The translations under genes were made by a program, and so were the position numbers. Source: Paludibacter jiangxiensis (GTDB lineage Bacteria; Bacteroidota; Bacteroidia; Bacteroidales; Paludibacteraceae). Taken from it: a DNA stretch of 64,000 nucleotides. Under the pieces are notes generated by a model that was given only the letters and a program-made list of their open reading frames with translations, made no database searches and was not told where the DNA came from. The stretch's first letter is position 1. Every line of letters begins with the position of its first letter. Shown here piece after piece: positions 8,774-17,237 of this stretch. The DNA lies in the NCBI RefSeq assembly GCF_001618385.1, contig NZ_BDCR01000004.1, positions 744,001-808,000 on the forward strand, written 5' to 3'.

Positions 8774-9718
8774 ATGAAAAAAACAGTCGTCTCTTTATTA
8801 GCAATACTATTATCCATTTCCATGTTTGCTCAGAAAGCCAATTTCAAAGGCTTTGAATTATATGGAACTGCAGCTACCGGCATGTTTGGAACCAATTACT
8901 GGCCAACCAGCGGCTCTCAATTCAATGGTCCCGGCTTGCGAGTAGGTATCGGCGGAGGATTTTTCATAACTCCGCATTGGGGAATAACTACAGGGATAAA
9001 CCTCTCCACCTATAGCGCGTTTTCGAGCATCAAAGCCGGAACTTCATATTCTTACACAACCTACGACAGCGACGGGCTGCCATATACTGAAAACATCAAG
9101 GTAGACAGCAAGATAAAAGAGCAAGACATAATGTACCGGATAGAGTTTCCGTTTTTGTTGAACTATCGTTACTATCTTCCATCAGGCAATGCTCTTTATG
9201 CTGCCGGAGGTATAACAATCTCTCTACCAATGGCGGGATATTACCATGCCAGCCAAGGAACCTTCACAACTACAGGAAAATATGAGGACCTAAATGCGAC
9301 ATTATCAAATATGCCTTGGTTAGGTTTTACGTCCACAGACATTAGCGGTGCACATGGCATGATTCCTTCCAACAAATCGTACAACGCATCTTTTGAACTC
9401 GGATACCTACATCGCTTAAAGAAAACCACTTATTTAACCCTTGGTGTTTTTGGCGACTATGGATTAAAGGATTTGCGCCGCACAGTGGGAGCTTCTTACC
9501 TGATTTATCCCTCCTCTCAATATATCGGCATTCCGAATTCCGGTACTATCAGCTTTAACCGTCTAATGTCATTTGGAGTAAAAGCTGCATGGCACCTGAA
9601 CATCTCAGGAGAACCTATGCCCAAAGGAAAGAAGAAAACATACGAACAACCCCAAAAATCGGTTGATCCACCGTCCTTTAACCACACAAAAGGCGGACAC
9701 CAACGTACAGGCAAATAA
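8774..9718 (+). CDS. Outer-membrane beta-barrel protein
   Basis: A 314-residue protein with signal peptide MKKTVVSLLAILLSISMFAQ and a pattern of alternating hydrophobic/aromatic strands with glycines (for example GLRVGIGGGFFITPHWGITTGINLSTYSAF). This is typical of the small porin/OmpA-like barrels of Bacteroidetes (outer membrane protein beta-barrel domain). The C-terminal 35 residues are a polar, lysine- and proline-rich tail, which is unusual since many barrels end in an aromatic residue. No OmpA peptidoglycan-binding domain is present. Function unknown; probably in one transcript with the preceding sorting-domain protein. Confidence 0.65.
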   Translation: MKKTVVSLLAILLSISMFAQKANFKGFELYGTAATGMFGTNYWPTSGSQFNGPGLRVGIGGGFFITPHWGITTGINLSTYSAFSSIKAGTSYSYTTYDSDGLPYTENIKVDSKIKEQDIMYRIEFPFLLNYRYYLPSGNALYAAGGITISLPMAGYYHASQGTFTTTGKYEDLNATLSNMPWLGFTSTDISGAHGMIPSNKSYNASFELGYLHRLKKTTYLTLGVFGDYGLKDLRRTVGASYLIYPSSQYIGIPNSGTISFNRLMSFGVKAAWHLNISGEPMPKGKKKTYEQPQKSVDPPSFNHTKGGHQRTGK

Positions 9719-9781
9719 CAACTAAAATATTATCAATTCGTTCAGATTGATGAAGAATCAATCCTCAAGTCATTTTAAGAT

Positions 9782-10492
9782 ATGGGAAGAGCATTTGAAT
9801 ACAGAAAAGCACGTAAAATGAAAAGATGGGGCAACATGGCCCGCGTGTTTACAAAATTAGGTAAAGAAATTTCTATTGCAGTAAAAGCCGGTGGACCTGA
9901 AGCGTCAAGCAACCCTCGCCTTCGCGCATTAATTCAAAATGCGAAAGCTGCGAATATGCCCAAAGAAAACGTAGAGCGTGCCATCAAAAAAGCTATTTCT
10001 AAAGATGAAGCCGACTACAAAGAAATGGTGTATGAAGGATATGCTCCTCATGGTATTGCTGTAGTAGTTGAAACCGCAACAGACAATCCAACAAGAACTG
10101 TAGCCAATGTTCGGAGTTACTTCAATAAATTAGGCGGTTCTTTGGGAACAACCGGTAGCTTGTCATTTTTATTCGACCGGAAAAGTGTTTTCAAAATCGT
10201 ACCGAAAGCCGAAATGGATCTGGAAGAGCTGGAGCTCGAACTAATCGATTACGGTGTTGATGAAATTTTTGCAGAAGAAAGCGAAGTCATTCTTTATGGA
10301 GAATTTGAATCGTTCAATAAAATTCAGAAATACCTTGAAGAAAACGGATTCGAAATCATCAGTTCCGAGTTTGAACGAATCCCGAATGACACAAAAGAAT
10401 TGGGAGAAGAAGAACAAGCTCAGGTAATGAAACTCATTGAAAGAATTGAAGAAGATGAAGACGTTCAAAACGTTTTCCACAACATGAAATAA
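9782..10492 (+). CDS. yebC: YebC/PmpR family protein (TACO1 family)
   Basis: A 236-residue cytoplasmic protein with the family start MGRAFEYRKARKMKRWGNMARVFTKLGKEI and the KAANMPKENVERAIKKA segment. Family members were long annotated as transcription regulators and are now linked to translation of difficult (for example polyproline) stretches. Length is normal and the C-terminus is acidic (EEEQAQVMKLIERIEEDEDVQNVFHN). It stands alone before a strong terminator. Confidence 0.92.
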   Translation: MGRAFEYRKARKMKRWGNMARVFTKLGKEISIAVKAGGPEASSNPRLRALIQNAKAANMPKENVERAIKKAISKDEADYKEMVYEGYAPHGIAVVVETATDNPTRTVANVRSYFNKLGGSLGTTGSLSFLFDRKSVFKIVPKAEMDLEELELELIDYGVDEIFAEESEVILYGEFESFNKIQKYLEENGFEIISSEFERIPNDTKELGEEEQAQVMKLIERIEEDEDVQNVFHNMK

Positions 10493-10514
10493 TTTTCTTT
10501 TCAATTAAAATAAC

Positions 10515-10546
10515 AAAGCCCTTCGTGTTGACACCGAAGGGCTTTT
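10515..10546 (+). terminator. Terminator of yebC
   Basis: An AAAGCCCTTCG-type stem with its complement around a short loop, ending in TTTT, begins 22 nt after the yebC stop. Confidence 0.85.
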
Positions 10547-10557
10547 ATTCTTATGAT

Positions 10558-11391
10558 ATGCGACGTCTATTTCTTGCCATTATCCTTGGATGTACTCTAT
10601 GTTCATTATTCAGTGCAACAAAAATATCCAGAGATGAAATCTTGCTGAAAGGGCTATTCGGACGACTATACAAAGCTTCATCGGACTCTGTCCGCAGCAT
10701 CCTGAACGACTCAATATGTCATCAATTCAGCGTCACACTGCGTAACGATTCTTCGTTTCAATATGCCTTTGATTCACTGGCATATCTTGGCAAGATATAC
10801 TCCACTGATCATAAGCTCAGAATTTATTCCTGGAATTACATTTCCGACAACGGTGACTATCGTTTCTTCTCTTATTTTCAGTTCGCCACAAAACAACTCA
10901 TTCAACTCGTTCAGAATCGTCCGTGTTATCTGCCTGACGAGAACAAGATGATAACAGCCAATAATTGGTACGGAGCACTTTACTACAATGCAATTCCCAT
11001 CAATCGCGACAATCAGATTCAATATATTTTATTAGGATGGTCACACCTGTCCGAATCCGAGAATTTCAAGATAATAGATGTCCTTTCTCTCAAAGACAGC
11101 ACAATCACGTTTGGAGCTCCCATATTTAATACAGAAAACAGGTTACGCATTGCCATGCCCTACTCTTCCGCCCATTCATTAGCATTGCAATACGATGCAA
11201 AACGCAGCCTCTTTATTTTCAACCACCTGCATGAAGAGGGTAATAAAGATAAAAAGATACCCGATGAATCGTTTTCCGGTTATCAGCTGGTAAACGACAA
11301 ACTAGTTTACAAAGAAGAGGTTACATTCGACCACAAAGAAGAAAACCAACCCCGGACAAAAGTTGAATATGGTCTGGAACCCAACAAATAA
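10558..11391 (+). CDS. Exported protein of unknown function
   Basis: A 277-residue protein beginning MRRLFLAIILGCTLCSLFSATKIS, a likely signal peptide. The open frame extends 11 codons upstream into the yebC terminator, so the ATG at 10558 is chosen. The mature part has a helical start (SRDEILLKGLFGRLYKASSDSVRSIL) and then a long strand-rich region with repeated aromatic residues (YSWNYISDNGDYRFFSYFQFA, YILLGWSHLSES). It looks like a periplasmic or lipid-face beta domain. The last 40 residues are charged. No catalytic motif or recognised family is visible. It sits between a terminator and the rplS promoter, so it is probably monocistronic. Confidence 0.6.
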   Translation: MRRLFLAIILGCTLCSLFSATKISRDEILLKGLFGRLYKASSDSVRSILNDSICHQFSVTLRNDSSFQYAFDSLAYLGKIYSTDHKLRIYSWNYISDNGDYRFFSYFQFATKQLIQLVQNRPCYLPDENKMITANNWYGALYYNAIPINRDNQIQYILLGWSHLSESENFKIIDVLSLKDSTITFGAPIFNTENRLRIAMPYSSAHSLALQYDAKRSLFIFNHLHEEGNKDKKIPDESFSGYQLVNDKLVYKEEVTFDHKEENQPRTKVEYGLEPNK

Positions 11392-11416
11392 TTCAAAGTA
11401 ATTTACACGCTGTCTC

Positions 11417-11448
11417 TTTGGAAATTACAAGAAAATAACTTATCTTTG
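11417..11448 (+). promoter_or_regulatory. Promoter of rplS
   Basis: TTTG (11417-11420), 20 nt, then TATCTTTG (11441-11448): a consensus promoter. Transcription would start near 11455 and leave a leader of about 75 nt. Confidence 0.8.
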
Positions 11449-11461
11449 CAGCTCATTTGGT

Positions 11462-11500
11462 CGCAATCGCTGGCAGAAGAGAGAGAACTGTTATGTTGCG
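11462..11500 (+). promoter_or_regulatory. Candidate structured leader of rplS
   Basis: In the leader, CGCAA (11462-11466) can pair with TTGCG (11496-11500), and inside it GCAG (11473-11476) pairs with CTGT (11488-11491) around a purine-rich loop AAGAGAGAGAA. The layout resembles ribosomal-protein autoregulatory leaders. Stability and conservation were not tested. Confidence 0.35.
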
Positions 11501-11531
11501 TACTAAGTCTAAATTAATTAATTGAAAAACA

Positions 11532-11879
11532 ATGGATTTAGTTAAAGTTGCAGAACAAGCTTTCGCCCTTGAGCGTAGCCTTCCTGCTTTCAAAAGTGGT
11601 GATACAATCACTGTTGCTTATCGTATTATTGAAGGAAACAAAGAACGTATCCAGCAGTACAGAGGTGTGGTAATCAAAATCACAGGATCTGGCGACAAAA
11701 AACGTTTTACTGTTCGTAAAATGTCTGACAATGTTGGTGTTGAACGTATCTTCCCTATGGATTCTCCATTTATCGACAGCATCACAGTAAACAAAGTTGG
11801 TAAAGTTCGCAGAGCAAAATTGTACTACTTGCGTGCACTTACCGGCAAAAAAGCCCGTATCAAAGAAAAACGTGTTTGA
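11532..11879 (+). CDS. rplS: 50S ribosomal protein L19
   Basis: 115 residues with the L19 core: [31 protein letters not shown] and the C-terminal signature [26 protein letters not shown]19 sits at the 30S-50S interface. Length is normal. The gene is monocistronic here, with a strong promoter and a terminator, not in the rpsP-trmD-rplS arrangement of many bacteria. Confidence 0.97.
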   Translation: MDLVKVAEQAFALERSLPAFKSGDTITVAYRIIEGNKERIQQYRGVVIKITGSGDKKRFTVRKMSDNVGVERIFPMDSPFIDSITVNKVGKVRRAKLYYLRALTGKKARIKEKRV

Positions 11880-11903
11880 TTTGTTTTTCAAGCAATCATC
11901 TAT

Positions 11904-11936
11904 AAAAAGGAAGCTCGAAACGAGTTTCCTTTTTTT
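11904..11936 (+). terminator. Terminator of rplS
   Basis: AAAAAGGAAGCTCG, a 3-nt loop, then CGAGTTTCCTTTTTT; the hairpin begins about 25 nt after the rplS stop. Confidence 0.85.
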
Positions 11937-11947
11937 GATTAAGTACT

Positions 11948-12688
11948 ATGCAAAAATCCATGAACCTAATTATCGATCACGGCAATAGCGCTGTAAAGAT
12001 TGCCATATTTGAGCAAGACAGACTACTCGTTGTTGAAAGATATCCTCTTTTAACAGCAACAATTGTGGCTGATTTTATGAGTCGGTTTCCAGTCAAAGCT
12101 ATCATCCTGTGCTCTGTCATTTCTATTGATCTACATACAAAACAATATTTACAAAACCTTCCCGTCTATTTTACGGAACTCACACACCACACGCCTCTCC
12201 CGATCAAAAATGAATATGAAACCCCCGATACGTTAGGGAAAGACCGAATTGCAGCCGCTGTTGGAGCCAATTGGTTACTGCCAAACGCCAATCTGCTTAT
12301 CATTGATGCAGGAACTGCAATTACTTACGATCTTGTTTCTTCAGAAAACACATTTCTGGGCGGAACTATTTCGCCGGGGGCTCAAATCCGGTTTAGAGCA
12401 TTGCACGAATTTACCGGGAAATTGCCATTGGCGGAAGAAAAAAGCACTGATTTATTAATCGGTAAAAATACAATTGATGCAATTACGGTCGGAGTAATGC
12501 AAGGCATTGAGTTTGAAATAGAAGGATACATAACTTTGTTTATGCAAAAGTATCCAAACCTTTCAGTTTTTTTAACTGGTAGAGGCTCAATTCCTTTTGT
12601 GGCAAAGCTAAAAAACCCCATCTTTGTAGAGTTAAACTTAGTATTGATAGGACTTAACCGCATATTAACTTATAATGTACAGCTATAG
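11948..12688 (+). CDS. coaX: Type III pantothenate kinase
   Basis: About 246 residues. CoaX phosphorylates pantothenate in the first step of coenzyme A synthesis. Seen motifs are the N-terminal phosphate-binding loop (LIIDHGNSAVKIAIF), the DTLGKDRIAAAVGA stretch, DAGTAITYDLV and GGTISPGAQIRFRALHEFTGKLP, all characteristic of type III enzymes of the ASKHA fold. Two in-frame ATGs are possible, at 11948 and 11960. The second matches the usual N-terminus MNLIID, so the first four residues may not be real. It begins a tight cluster (coaX, outer-membrane protein, lptC, CorC-like) and overlaps the next gene by 14 nt, implying co-transcription. Confidence 0.93.
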   Translation: MQKSMNLIIDHGNSAVKIAIFEQDRLLVVERYPLLTATIVADFMSRFPVKAIILCSVISIDLHTKQYLQNLPVYFTELTHHTPLPIKNEYETPDTLGKDRIAAAVGANWLLPNANLLIIDAGTAITYDLVSSENTFLGGTISPGAQIRFRALHEFTGKLPLAEEKSTDLLIGKNTIDAITVGVMQGIEFEIEGYITLFMQKYPNLSVFLTGRGSIPFVAKLKNPIFVELNLVLIGLNRILTYNVQL

Positions 12689-13934
12689 AATTGTTTGCGC
12701 ACTTGTTGCCTTAACCATTGGTGTTGCCGTAATGGCACAGAACAACACGAATTCACCTTATACCCGTTATGGACTTGGAGAATTGCGAGAACCCGGCTTC
12801 GGTCGTAGTCAGGCAATGGGTGGAATTGGTTTCGGAGTAAGAGATCACGCTTCAATCAACCCGGCAAACCCTGCTTCATACAGTGCTATCGACTCTATGA
12901 CTTTTCTGTTCGATCTTGGCATTTCCGGTCTAGCCTCACATTTCAATGACGCAAGCGGAAGTCGCAGTACCCACAATGGGAACCTGGACTATCTGGCAAT
13001 GCAAATGCCGTTAAGCAAATTTATGGGAGCAAGCATCGGAGTAATTCCATATTCTTTTACAGGTTACGATTATTCATTGTCTGGAATAACCCCAGTTAAC
13101 GGCCTTTCCGACACTATCAATTATATTCAGCAATACAATGGTTCAGGTGGTATTTCTCAGATTTACGGTGGATTATCGTTTCGTTTATTCAAACATATAT
13201 CCCTCGGAGCAAATGCCATTTATCTTTTTGGAAGCAACTCTTATAACAGAGCATTAAGCATCGTTGATATATCCAACACATCACTGACAACTCATTCAAC
13301 TTCTGAAAAGATTAGCATAGATGTCAACTCTTTCAATGTTCGACTTGGAGCTCAGGTGTTTGGAAAGATCTCAAAAAAAGGATATTTAACCGTGGGTGCA
13401 ATGTTTGAACCCAAAATGAACTTACACGGCACTTATGACAAGGTCATTCTGGGTCTCGACAGCACGAAAGACGCACTTACTTCGCATTCGTTTGAAACTC
13501 CCATGCAATTTGGGGTTGGAACAAGCTATACCTACGATAACCGCTTAACCCTTGGAGCCGATTTCTTGTATCAAAAATGGGGCGACGCAAAATATTTTGG
13601 TCAGACCGGAGCTTTGAAAAACCGCACTAAGATATCTATTGGTGGTGAATATATCGATAACCCATATGGTAAGACATATTTCCAGCGTATGAGTTTCAGA
13701 TTCGGGGCGTATTATTCTGACTCTTATATCAATGTAAACGGATATACACCTAGTCAGATGGCAGTAACCTGTGGTTTTGGATTTCCTCTGCGTTCTTCAA
13801 AAAGTATGATCAACACATCCTTTGAATATGGGATTAAAGGAAAATCGACTGACACCTCAATTAAAGAGAATTATTTCAGATTTACACTGGGTCTTTCACT
13901 TAATGAAATCTGGTTCTTTAAACGCAAACTATAA
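12675..13934 (+). CDS. Outer-membrane beta-barrel protein in the coaX-lptC operon
   Basis: A 419-residue protein with signal peptide MYSYRIVCALVALTIGVAVMAQ, followed by NSPYTRYGLGELREPGFGRSQAMGGIGFGVRDHASINPANPASYS. This is the characteristic N-terminus of a Bacteroidetes family of FadL-like or PorV-like barrels, with a conserved NPANPASY. Alternating strands continue to the end (YGIKGKSTDTSIKENYFRFTLGLSLNEIWFFKRKL). Its gene lies between coaX and lptC, which suggests a link to envelope assembly, but the substrate is unknown. It overlaps coaX by 14 nt. Confidence 0.75.
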   Translation: MYSYRIVCALVALTIGVAVMAQNNTNSPYTRYGLGELREPGFGRSQAMGGIGFGVRDHASINPANPASYSAIDSMTFLFDLGISGLASHFNDASGSRSTHNGNLDYLAMQMPLSKFMGASIGVIPYSFTGYDYSLSGITPVNGLSDTINYIQQYNGSGGISQIYGGLSFRLFKHISLGANAIYLFGSNSYNRALSIVDISNTSLTTHSTSEKISIDVNSFNVRLGAQVFGKISKKGYLTVGAMFEPKMNLHGTYDKVILGLDSTKDALTSHSFETPMQFGVGTSYTYDNRLTLGADFLYQKWGDAKYFGQTGALKNRTKISIGGEYIDNPYGKTYFQRMSFRFGAYYSDSYINVNGYTPSQMAVTCGFGFPLRSSKSMINTSFEYGIKGKSTDTSIKENYFRFTLGLSLNEIWFFKRKL

Positions 13935-13956
13935 TTGGAAGAAGCTGGCCGCATAA

Positions 13957-14535
13957 ATGTATAACCAACATATAAAATACAACATCAAATGCTTAACAAT
14001 CGCCCTTGGGGCGGTTGTTTTGTGCTTTTGTACAGGATGCAAAAAAACGGAATCTGAGATCCCCGTAAAACCTATTGACAGGACCAAACTGCCGAGAATG
14101 TATGCCGAAAATGTAACCACGTTAATTTCCGACTCGGGGATTACAAGATACAGGATTACTACGCCGGTTTGGTATATTTACGACAAATCGTCCGAACCGT
14201 ACTGGGCTTTTCCAAAAGGCGTTCATTTGCAACGATTTGACCAGTCATTCCATGTTGACGCCGAAATCAACTGTAAGAAAGCCTACTACTATCAGGTGCG
14301 TCAGCTTTGGCGACTTGACGGTAAAGTCCGGATGATTAATTTACAGGGAGATATGTTTGAAAGCGAACAAGTCTACTGGAACCAGCGGGATCAAAAAATC
14401 TATTCTGATTCTCTGATCAAAATCACACAACGCACAAAGATTATTACCGGATTAGGTTTTGAGTCCAACCAGACTCTAACGCAATATGTCATCAAAAAGC
14501 CGCAGGGTATTATTCCGGTCAGCTCTGCAATGTAG
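13957..14535 (+). CDS. lptC: LPS export ABC transporter periplasmic protein LptC
   Basis: 192 residues. The N-terminus has a hydrophobic segment ending FCTGCKK, an imperfect lipobox, so it may be a lipoprotein rather than the membrane-anchored form of Proteobacteria. The mature part (LPRMYAENVTTLISDSGITRYRITTPVWYIYD... YWAFPKGVHLQRFD... EINCKKAYYYQVRQLWRLDGKVRMINLQGDMFESEQVYWNQRDQKIYSDSLIKI) shows the repeating beta-jellyroll strands of LptC/OstA-like proteins. In the Lpt bridge it would pass lipopolysaccharide from LptBFG towards LptA/LptD. It lies 22 nt after the outer-membrane protein gene and 7 nt before the CorC-like gene, so one operon is likely. Confidence 0.8.
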   Translation: MYNQHIKYNIKCLTIALGAVVLCFCTGCKKTESEIPVKPIDRTKLPRMYAENVTTLISDSGITRYRITTPVWYIYDKSSEPYWAFPKGVHLQRFDQSFHVDAEINCKKAYYYQVRQLWRLDGKVRMINLQGDMFESEQVYWNQRDQKIYSDSLIKITQRTKIITGLGFESNQTLTQYVIKKPQGIIPVSSAM

Positions 14536-14542
14536 GTCATAA

Positions 14543-15796
14543 ATGGAAATTTACCTTATAATAATTATTTCATTGCTATTTTCAGCCTTCTTTTCGGGAA
14601 TGGAAATAGCTTATATATCTTCCAACAAACTAAGGTTTGAACTGGAAAAAAGTCAGAGTCATGTGACCAACTTTTTCCTTTCCATTTTTTATCGATACCC
14701 CGAGCAATTCATTACAACCACCTTAGTTGGCAATAATATTGCATTAGTCATTTTCAGTATAATGACTGCTCAGCTAATGCACCCGCTCTTGCTGACCGTC
14801 ACAGGCAGCGACCTTTTTATCACATTAATCGAAACTGCATTAGCTACTGCTTTCATCCTATTGGCTGGAGAATATATTCCGAAGATTATCTTTCGTTCAA
14901 ATCCCAATCTTTGGTTGAGAATATTTTCTCCGTTGTTTTTCCTGTTTTACATTGTTCTCTATCCTATTTCCAAAATCAGTGTCTGGGTCTCCATCTTCCT
15001 GCTCCGCACAGTTGGTGTCAAAGTGAATTCGAAGCATCATCATGTGTTCTCCCGTATAGATTTAGACCATTTGATTCAGGAAAGCATAGATCATCAGGAC
15101 GAGGAACAGGATTTGGATACCGAAGTGAAAATTTTCCAGAATGCGCTGGACTTCTCTTCCGTTAAACTGCGGGATTGCATGGTGCCCCGCACCGAAATCA
15201 TTGCCATTGATGAAGCTGAAGCATCGCTACAACAACTAAAACAGCTTTTTATTGAGACAGGACATTCAAAAATTCTCATCTACCAAAACAACATAGATTC
15301 CATCATAGGCTCTATCCATTCATCAGAAATGCTTCGCCATCCGGATACCTGGACAGAACATATTAATGACGTGCCTATTGTTCCGGAAACGATGCAGGCG
15401 AATAAATTGATGAAGTTATTCAACCAGCAAAAAAAGAGTATTGCCGTAGTGGTTGATGAATATGGAGGAACAGCCGGAATTGTAACCCTCGAAGATATTC
15501 TTGAAGAAATTTTTGGAGAAATAGAAGATGAACATGATCGCAGTGGATTGATCTCCAAGAAGCTTGAAAACGGGGAATATATCCTTTCCGGAAGAATGGA
15601 AATAGATCAGGTTAACGAGCTTTTTGACCTTGAGATTCCCGAATCTGACGAATACAGCACTATAGCAGGTTTTATATTAAGCCACTATCAGAACCTGCCA
15701 AAAGCCAACGAAACCATAAAAGTTCTGCATTTTACATTCCGTATACTCAAAGTAGAAAACAACAGGATAGACCTTGTTAAGCTTAGGCTTAATTGA
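14543..15796 (+). CDS. CNNM/CBS-domain hemolysin-type membrane protein (CorC/HlyC family)
   Basis: 417 residues. An N-terminal CNNM domain of about four membrane segments (MEIYLIIIISLLFSAFFSGMEIAYISS..., LVGNNIALVIFSIMTAQL, LFITLIETALATAFILLAGEYIPKIIF, IFSPLFFLFYIVLYPISKISVWVSIFLL) is followed by a linker and two CBS motifs. The first begins at VKLRDCMVPRTEIIAIDEAE near 200, the second at NDVPIVPETMQANKLMKLFNQQKKSIAVVVDEYGGTAGIVTLEDILEEIFGEIEDEHD. A C-terminal CorC_HlyC domain closes the protein. Family members are implicated in divalent cation (Mg/Co) efflux or gliding in Flavobacteria (GldE). It ends the coaX operon; its last 8 bp overlap the convergent rsmD gene. Confidence 0.85.
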   Translation: MEIYLIIIISLLFSAFFSGMEIAYISSNKLRFELEKSQSHVTNFFLSIFYRYPEQFITTTLVGNNIALVIFSIMTAQLMHPLLLTVTGSDLFITLIETALATAFILLAGEYIPKIIFRSNPNLWLRIFSPLFFLFYIVLYPISKISVWVSIFLLRTVGVKVNSKHHHVFSRIDLDHLIQESIDHQDEEQDLDTEVKIFQNALDFSSVKLRDCMVPRTEIIAIDEAEASLQQLKQLFIETGHSKILIYQNNIDSIIGSIHSSEMLRHPDTWTEHINDVPIVPETMQANKLMKLFNQQKKSIAVVVDEYGGTAGIVTLEDILEEIFGEIEDEHDRSGLISKKLENGEYILSGRMEIDQVNELFDLEIPESDEYSTIAGFILSHYQNLPKANETIKVLHFTFRILKVENNRIDLVKLRLN

Positions 15797-16334
15797 CTTT
15801 CCTGGTAAACAGCGAAAAATTCACATTGCCATACTGACGATGTTCCAGAAAATTCGGCTCCTGACTAAAGTCCTGCTTGGCTGAATGTTCAAGAATAAAT
15901 ATTCCGTCATCACTCAGCAAATTGCCCTGCAGCACTAACGCCGGTAATTGAGGTAATTCTTTCATTTCATAGGGAGGATCAGCAAATATCACATCGAATT
16001 GTTCCTTCCCCTGTTGAATATAGCGAAACACATTCATTTTAATCGGATAAACGACCTTCATCAAGCCCAGCTCCTGTCTGATTTTATGTATAAAATCCAG
16101 ATGCTTATCGCTCATCTCAACACTCACAACCCGTTTTACTCCTCTGGAGGCGAATTCGTAACTAATGCTGCCCGTACCTGCAAAAAGATCGAGGACTACA
16201 CAATCCTCAAAACTAATGTAGTTATTCAGGACATTAAATAAAGCTTCTTTGGCAAAGTCCGTTGTTGGACGTGCCGTGATGTGGGTTGGCGGGCTAAACC
16301 GACGACCTTTGAATTTTCCGCTTACAATTCGCAT
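15789..16334 (-). CDS. rsmD: 16S rRNA (guanine(966)-N(2))-methyltransferase RsmD
   Basis: 181 residues. The N-terminus MRIVSGKFKGRRF and ARPTTDFAKEALFNVL are RsmD signatures. The S-adenosylmethionine-binding DLFAGTGS lies at 49-56 and the catalytic DPPY motif at 119-122. It methylates helix 31 of 16S rRNA in the small subunit. It is co-transcribed with the DUF3822 gene, overlapping it by 13 nt, an arrangement common in Bacteroidetes. Confidence 0.93.
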   Translation of the reverse strand: MRIVSGKFKGRRFSPPTHITARPTTDFAKEALFNVLNNYISFEDCVVLDLFAGTGSISYEFASRGVKRVVSVEMSDKHLDFIHKIRQELGLMKVVYPIKMNVFRYIQQGKEQFDVIFADPPYEMKELPQLPALVLQGNLLSDDGIFILEHSAKQDFSQEPNFLEHRQYGNVNFSLFTRKVN

Positions 16335-17149
16335 ATAGGAAGGTAAAACAAGTCTGTAAAAATTTCTTTGGCTTCTGCCTTTATCTCCGGAGTCAACTGA
16401 AACAGATCAGGCAATGGAAGTAAATTCAACTTTGCAAAATGCTGCTTCAAAACGACAATCCGTTCGTCCAGCAAATTATCGACTCCCTGAAAATAGATAC
16501 GCACTTTTGACGTCTGGAAGCCAAACTGTTCGCAAAGGCGCAAGAGCCAATAAACTATATCATCGCAAGTCTTAATCGCAAAATAGTTAGACAACATCAA
16601 TTTCCCATTATCAAATACACAGACATACAAATAATTATCCGTGATCCGAATTCCCATGGTGGGACTTGAATCGACAGATCGTGATAAATTGGCAGCTGCA
16701 ATCAGCATTGCCGAAGAAGTATGAATAAGATTTGCCTTGGGAAAATAGGGAGCAATAAATGATTTGAAAGAAGGAGCAACAGCAAAAAGGTTCACCATTG
16801 ACAAGGAAGGAATAAACTGCTCAATCACTTCATGTTCTTCGTTAAATTCGGATGTGAATGCCAATAAATTCCGTTTATTTTCTTGCCTGAATAAAGCCCG
16901 GGGAATCATCAGGCTGGGCTGTGCATCAAGGGCTATAGATACACGAGAGAAAGGAATTGCTGATAGTTCGTCAAACAATTCAATTGTTTTTGTCAATGAG
17001 ATATGGCTAACCCTCTTTATGCCAACAAATAGCTTTGAAGTATCGTCCAAAATAACAAACGAGCAATCATTATCGCTAAGGTATAACCATAAACTATAGC
17101 GATTAGCTTGTTGAAGTTTGAATTCGTCTGAAATAATCTCAATATCCAT
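16322..17149 (-). CDS. DUF3822 family protein
   Basis: A 275-residue protein typical of Bacteroidetes, always found beside rsmD in my recollection. Strands such as NRYSLWLYLSDNDCSFVILDDTSKLFVGIKRVS and the later MGIRITDNYLYVCVFDNGKLMLSNYFAIKTCDDIVYWLLRLCEQFGF suggest an actin/ASKHA-like duplicated fold, but no nucleotide-binding residues can be assigned. Role unknown. It is translated just before rsmD with a 13-nt overlap, suggesting coupled expression. Confidence 0.8.
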   Translation of the reverse strand: MDIEIISDEFKLQQANRYSLWLYLSDNDCSFVILDDTSKLFVGIKRVSHISLTKTIELFDELSAIPFSRVSIALDAQPSLMIPRALFRQENKRNLLAFTSEFNEEHEVIEQFIPSLSMVNLFAVAPSFKSFIAPYFPKANLIHTSSAMLIAAANLSRSVDSSPTMGIRITDNYLYVCVFDNGKLMLSNYFAIKTCDDIVYWLLRLCEQFGFQTSKVRIYFQGVDNLLDERIVVLKQHFAKLNLLPLPDLFQLTPEIKAEAKEIFTDLFYLPICEL

Positions 17150-17237
17150 TGTACTTTTTTCTTAGGTCTGTTGATCCCTTTCTTTCACAAAAGTACAAAA
17201 ATATCTTCATTTCGAATAACATATCTTTGGCGACATG

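Noticed and set aside
17222-17229. TATCTTTG box on the plus strand
   Set aside because: It matches the -7 consensus but points into a minus-strand gene; no plus-strand gene follows.
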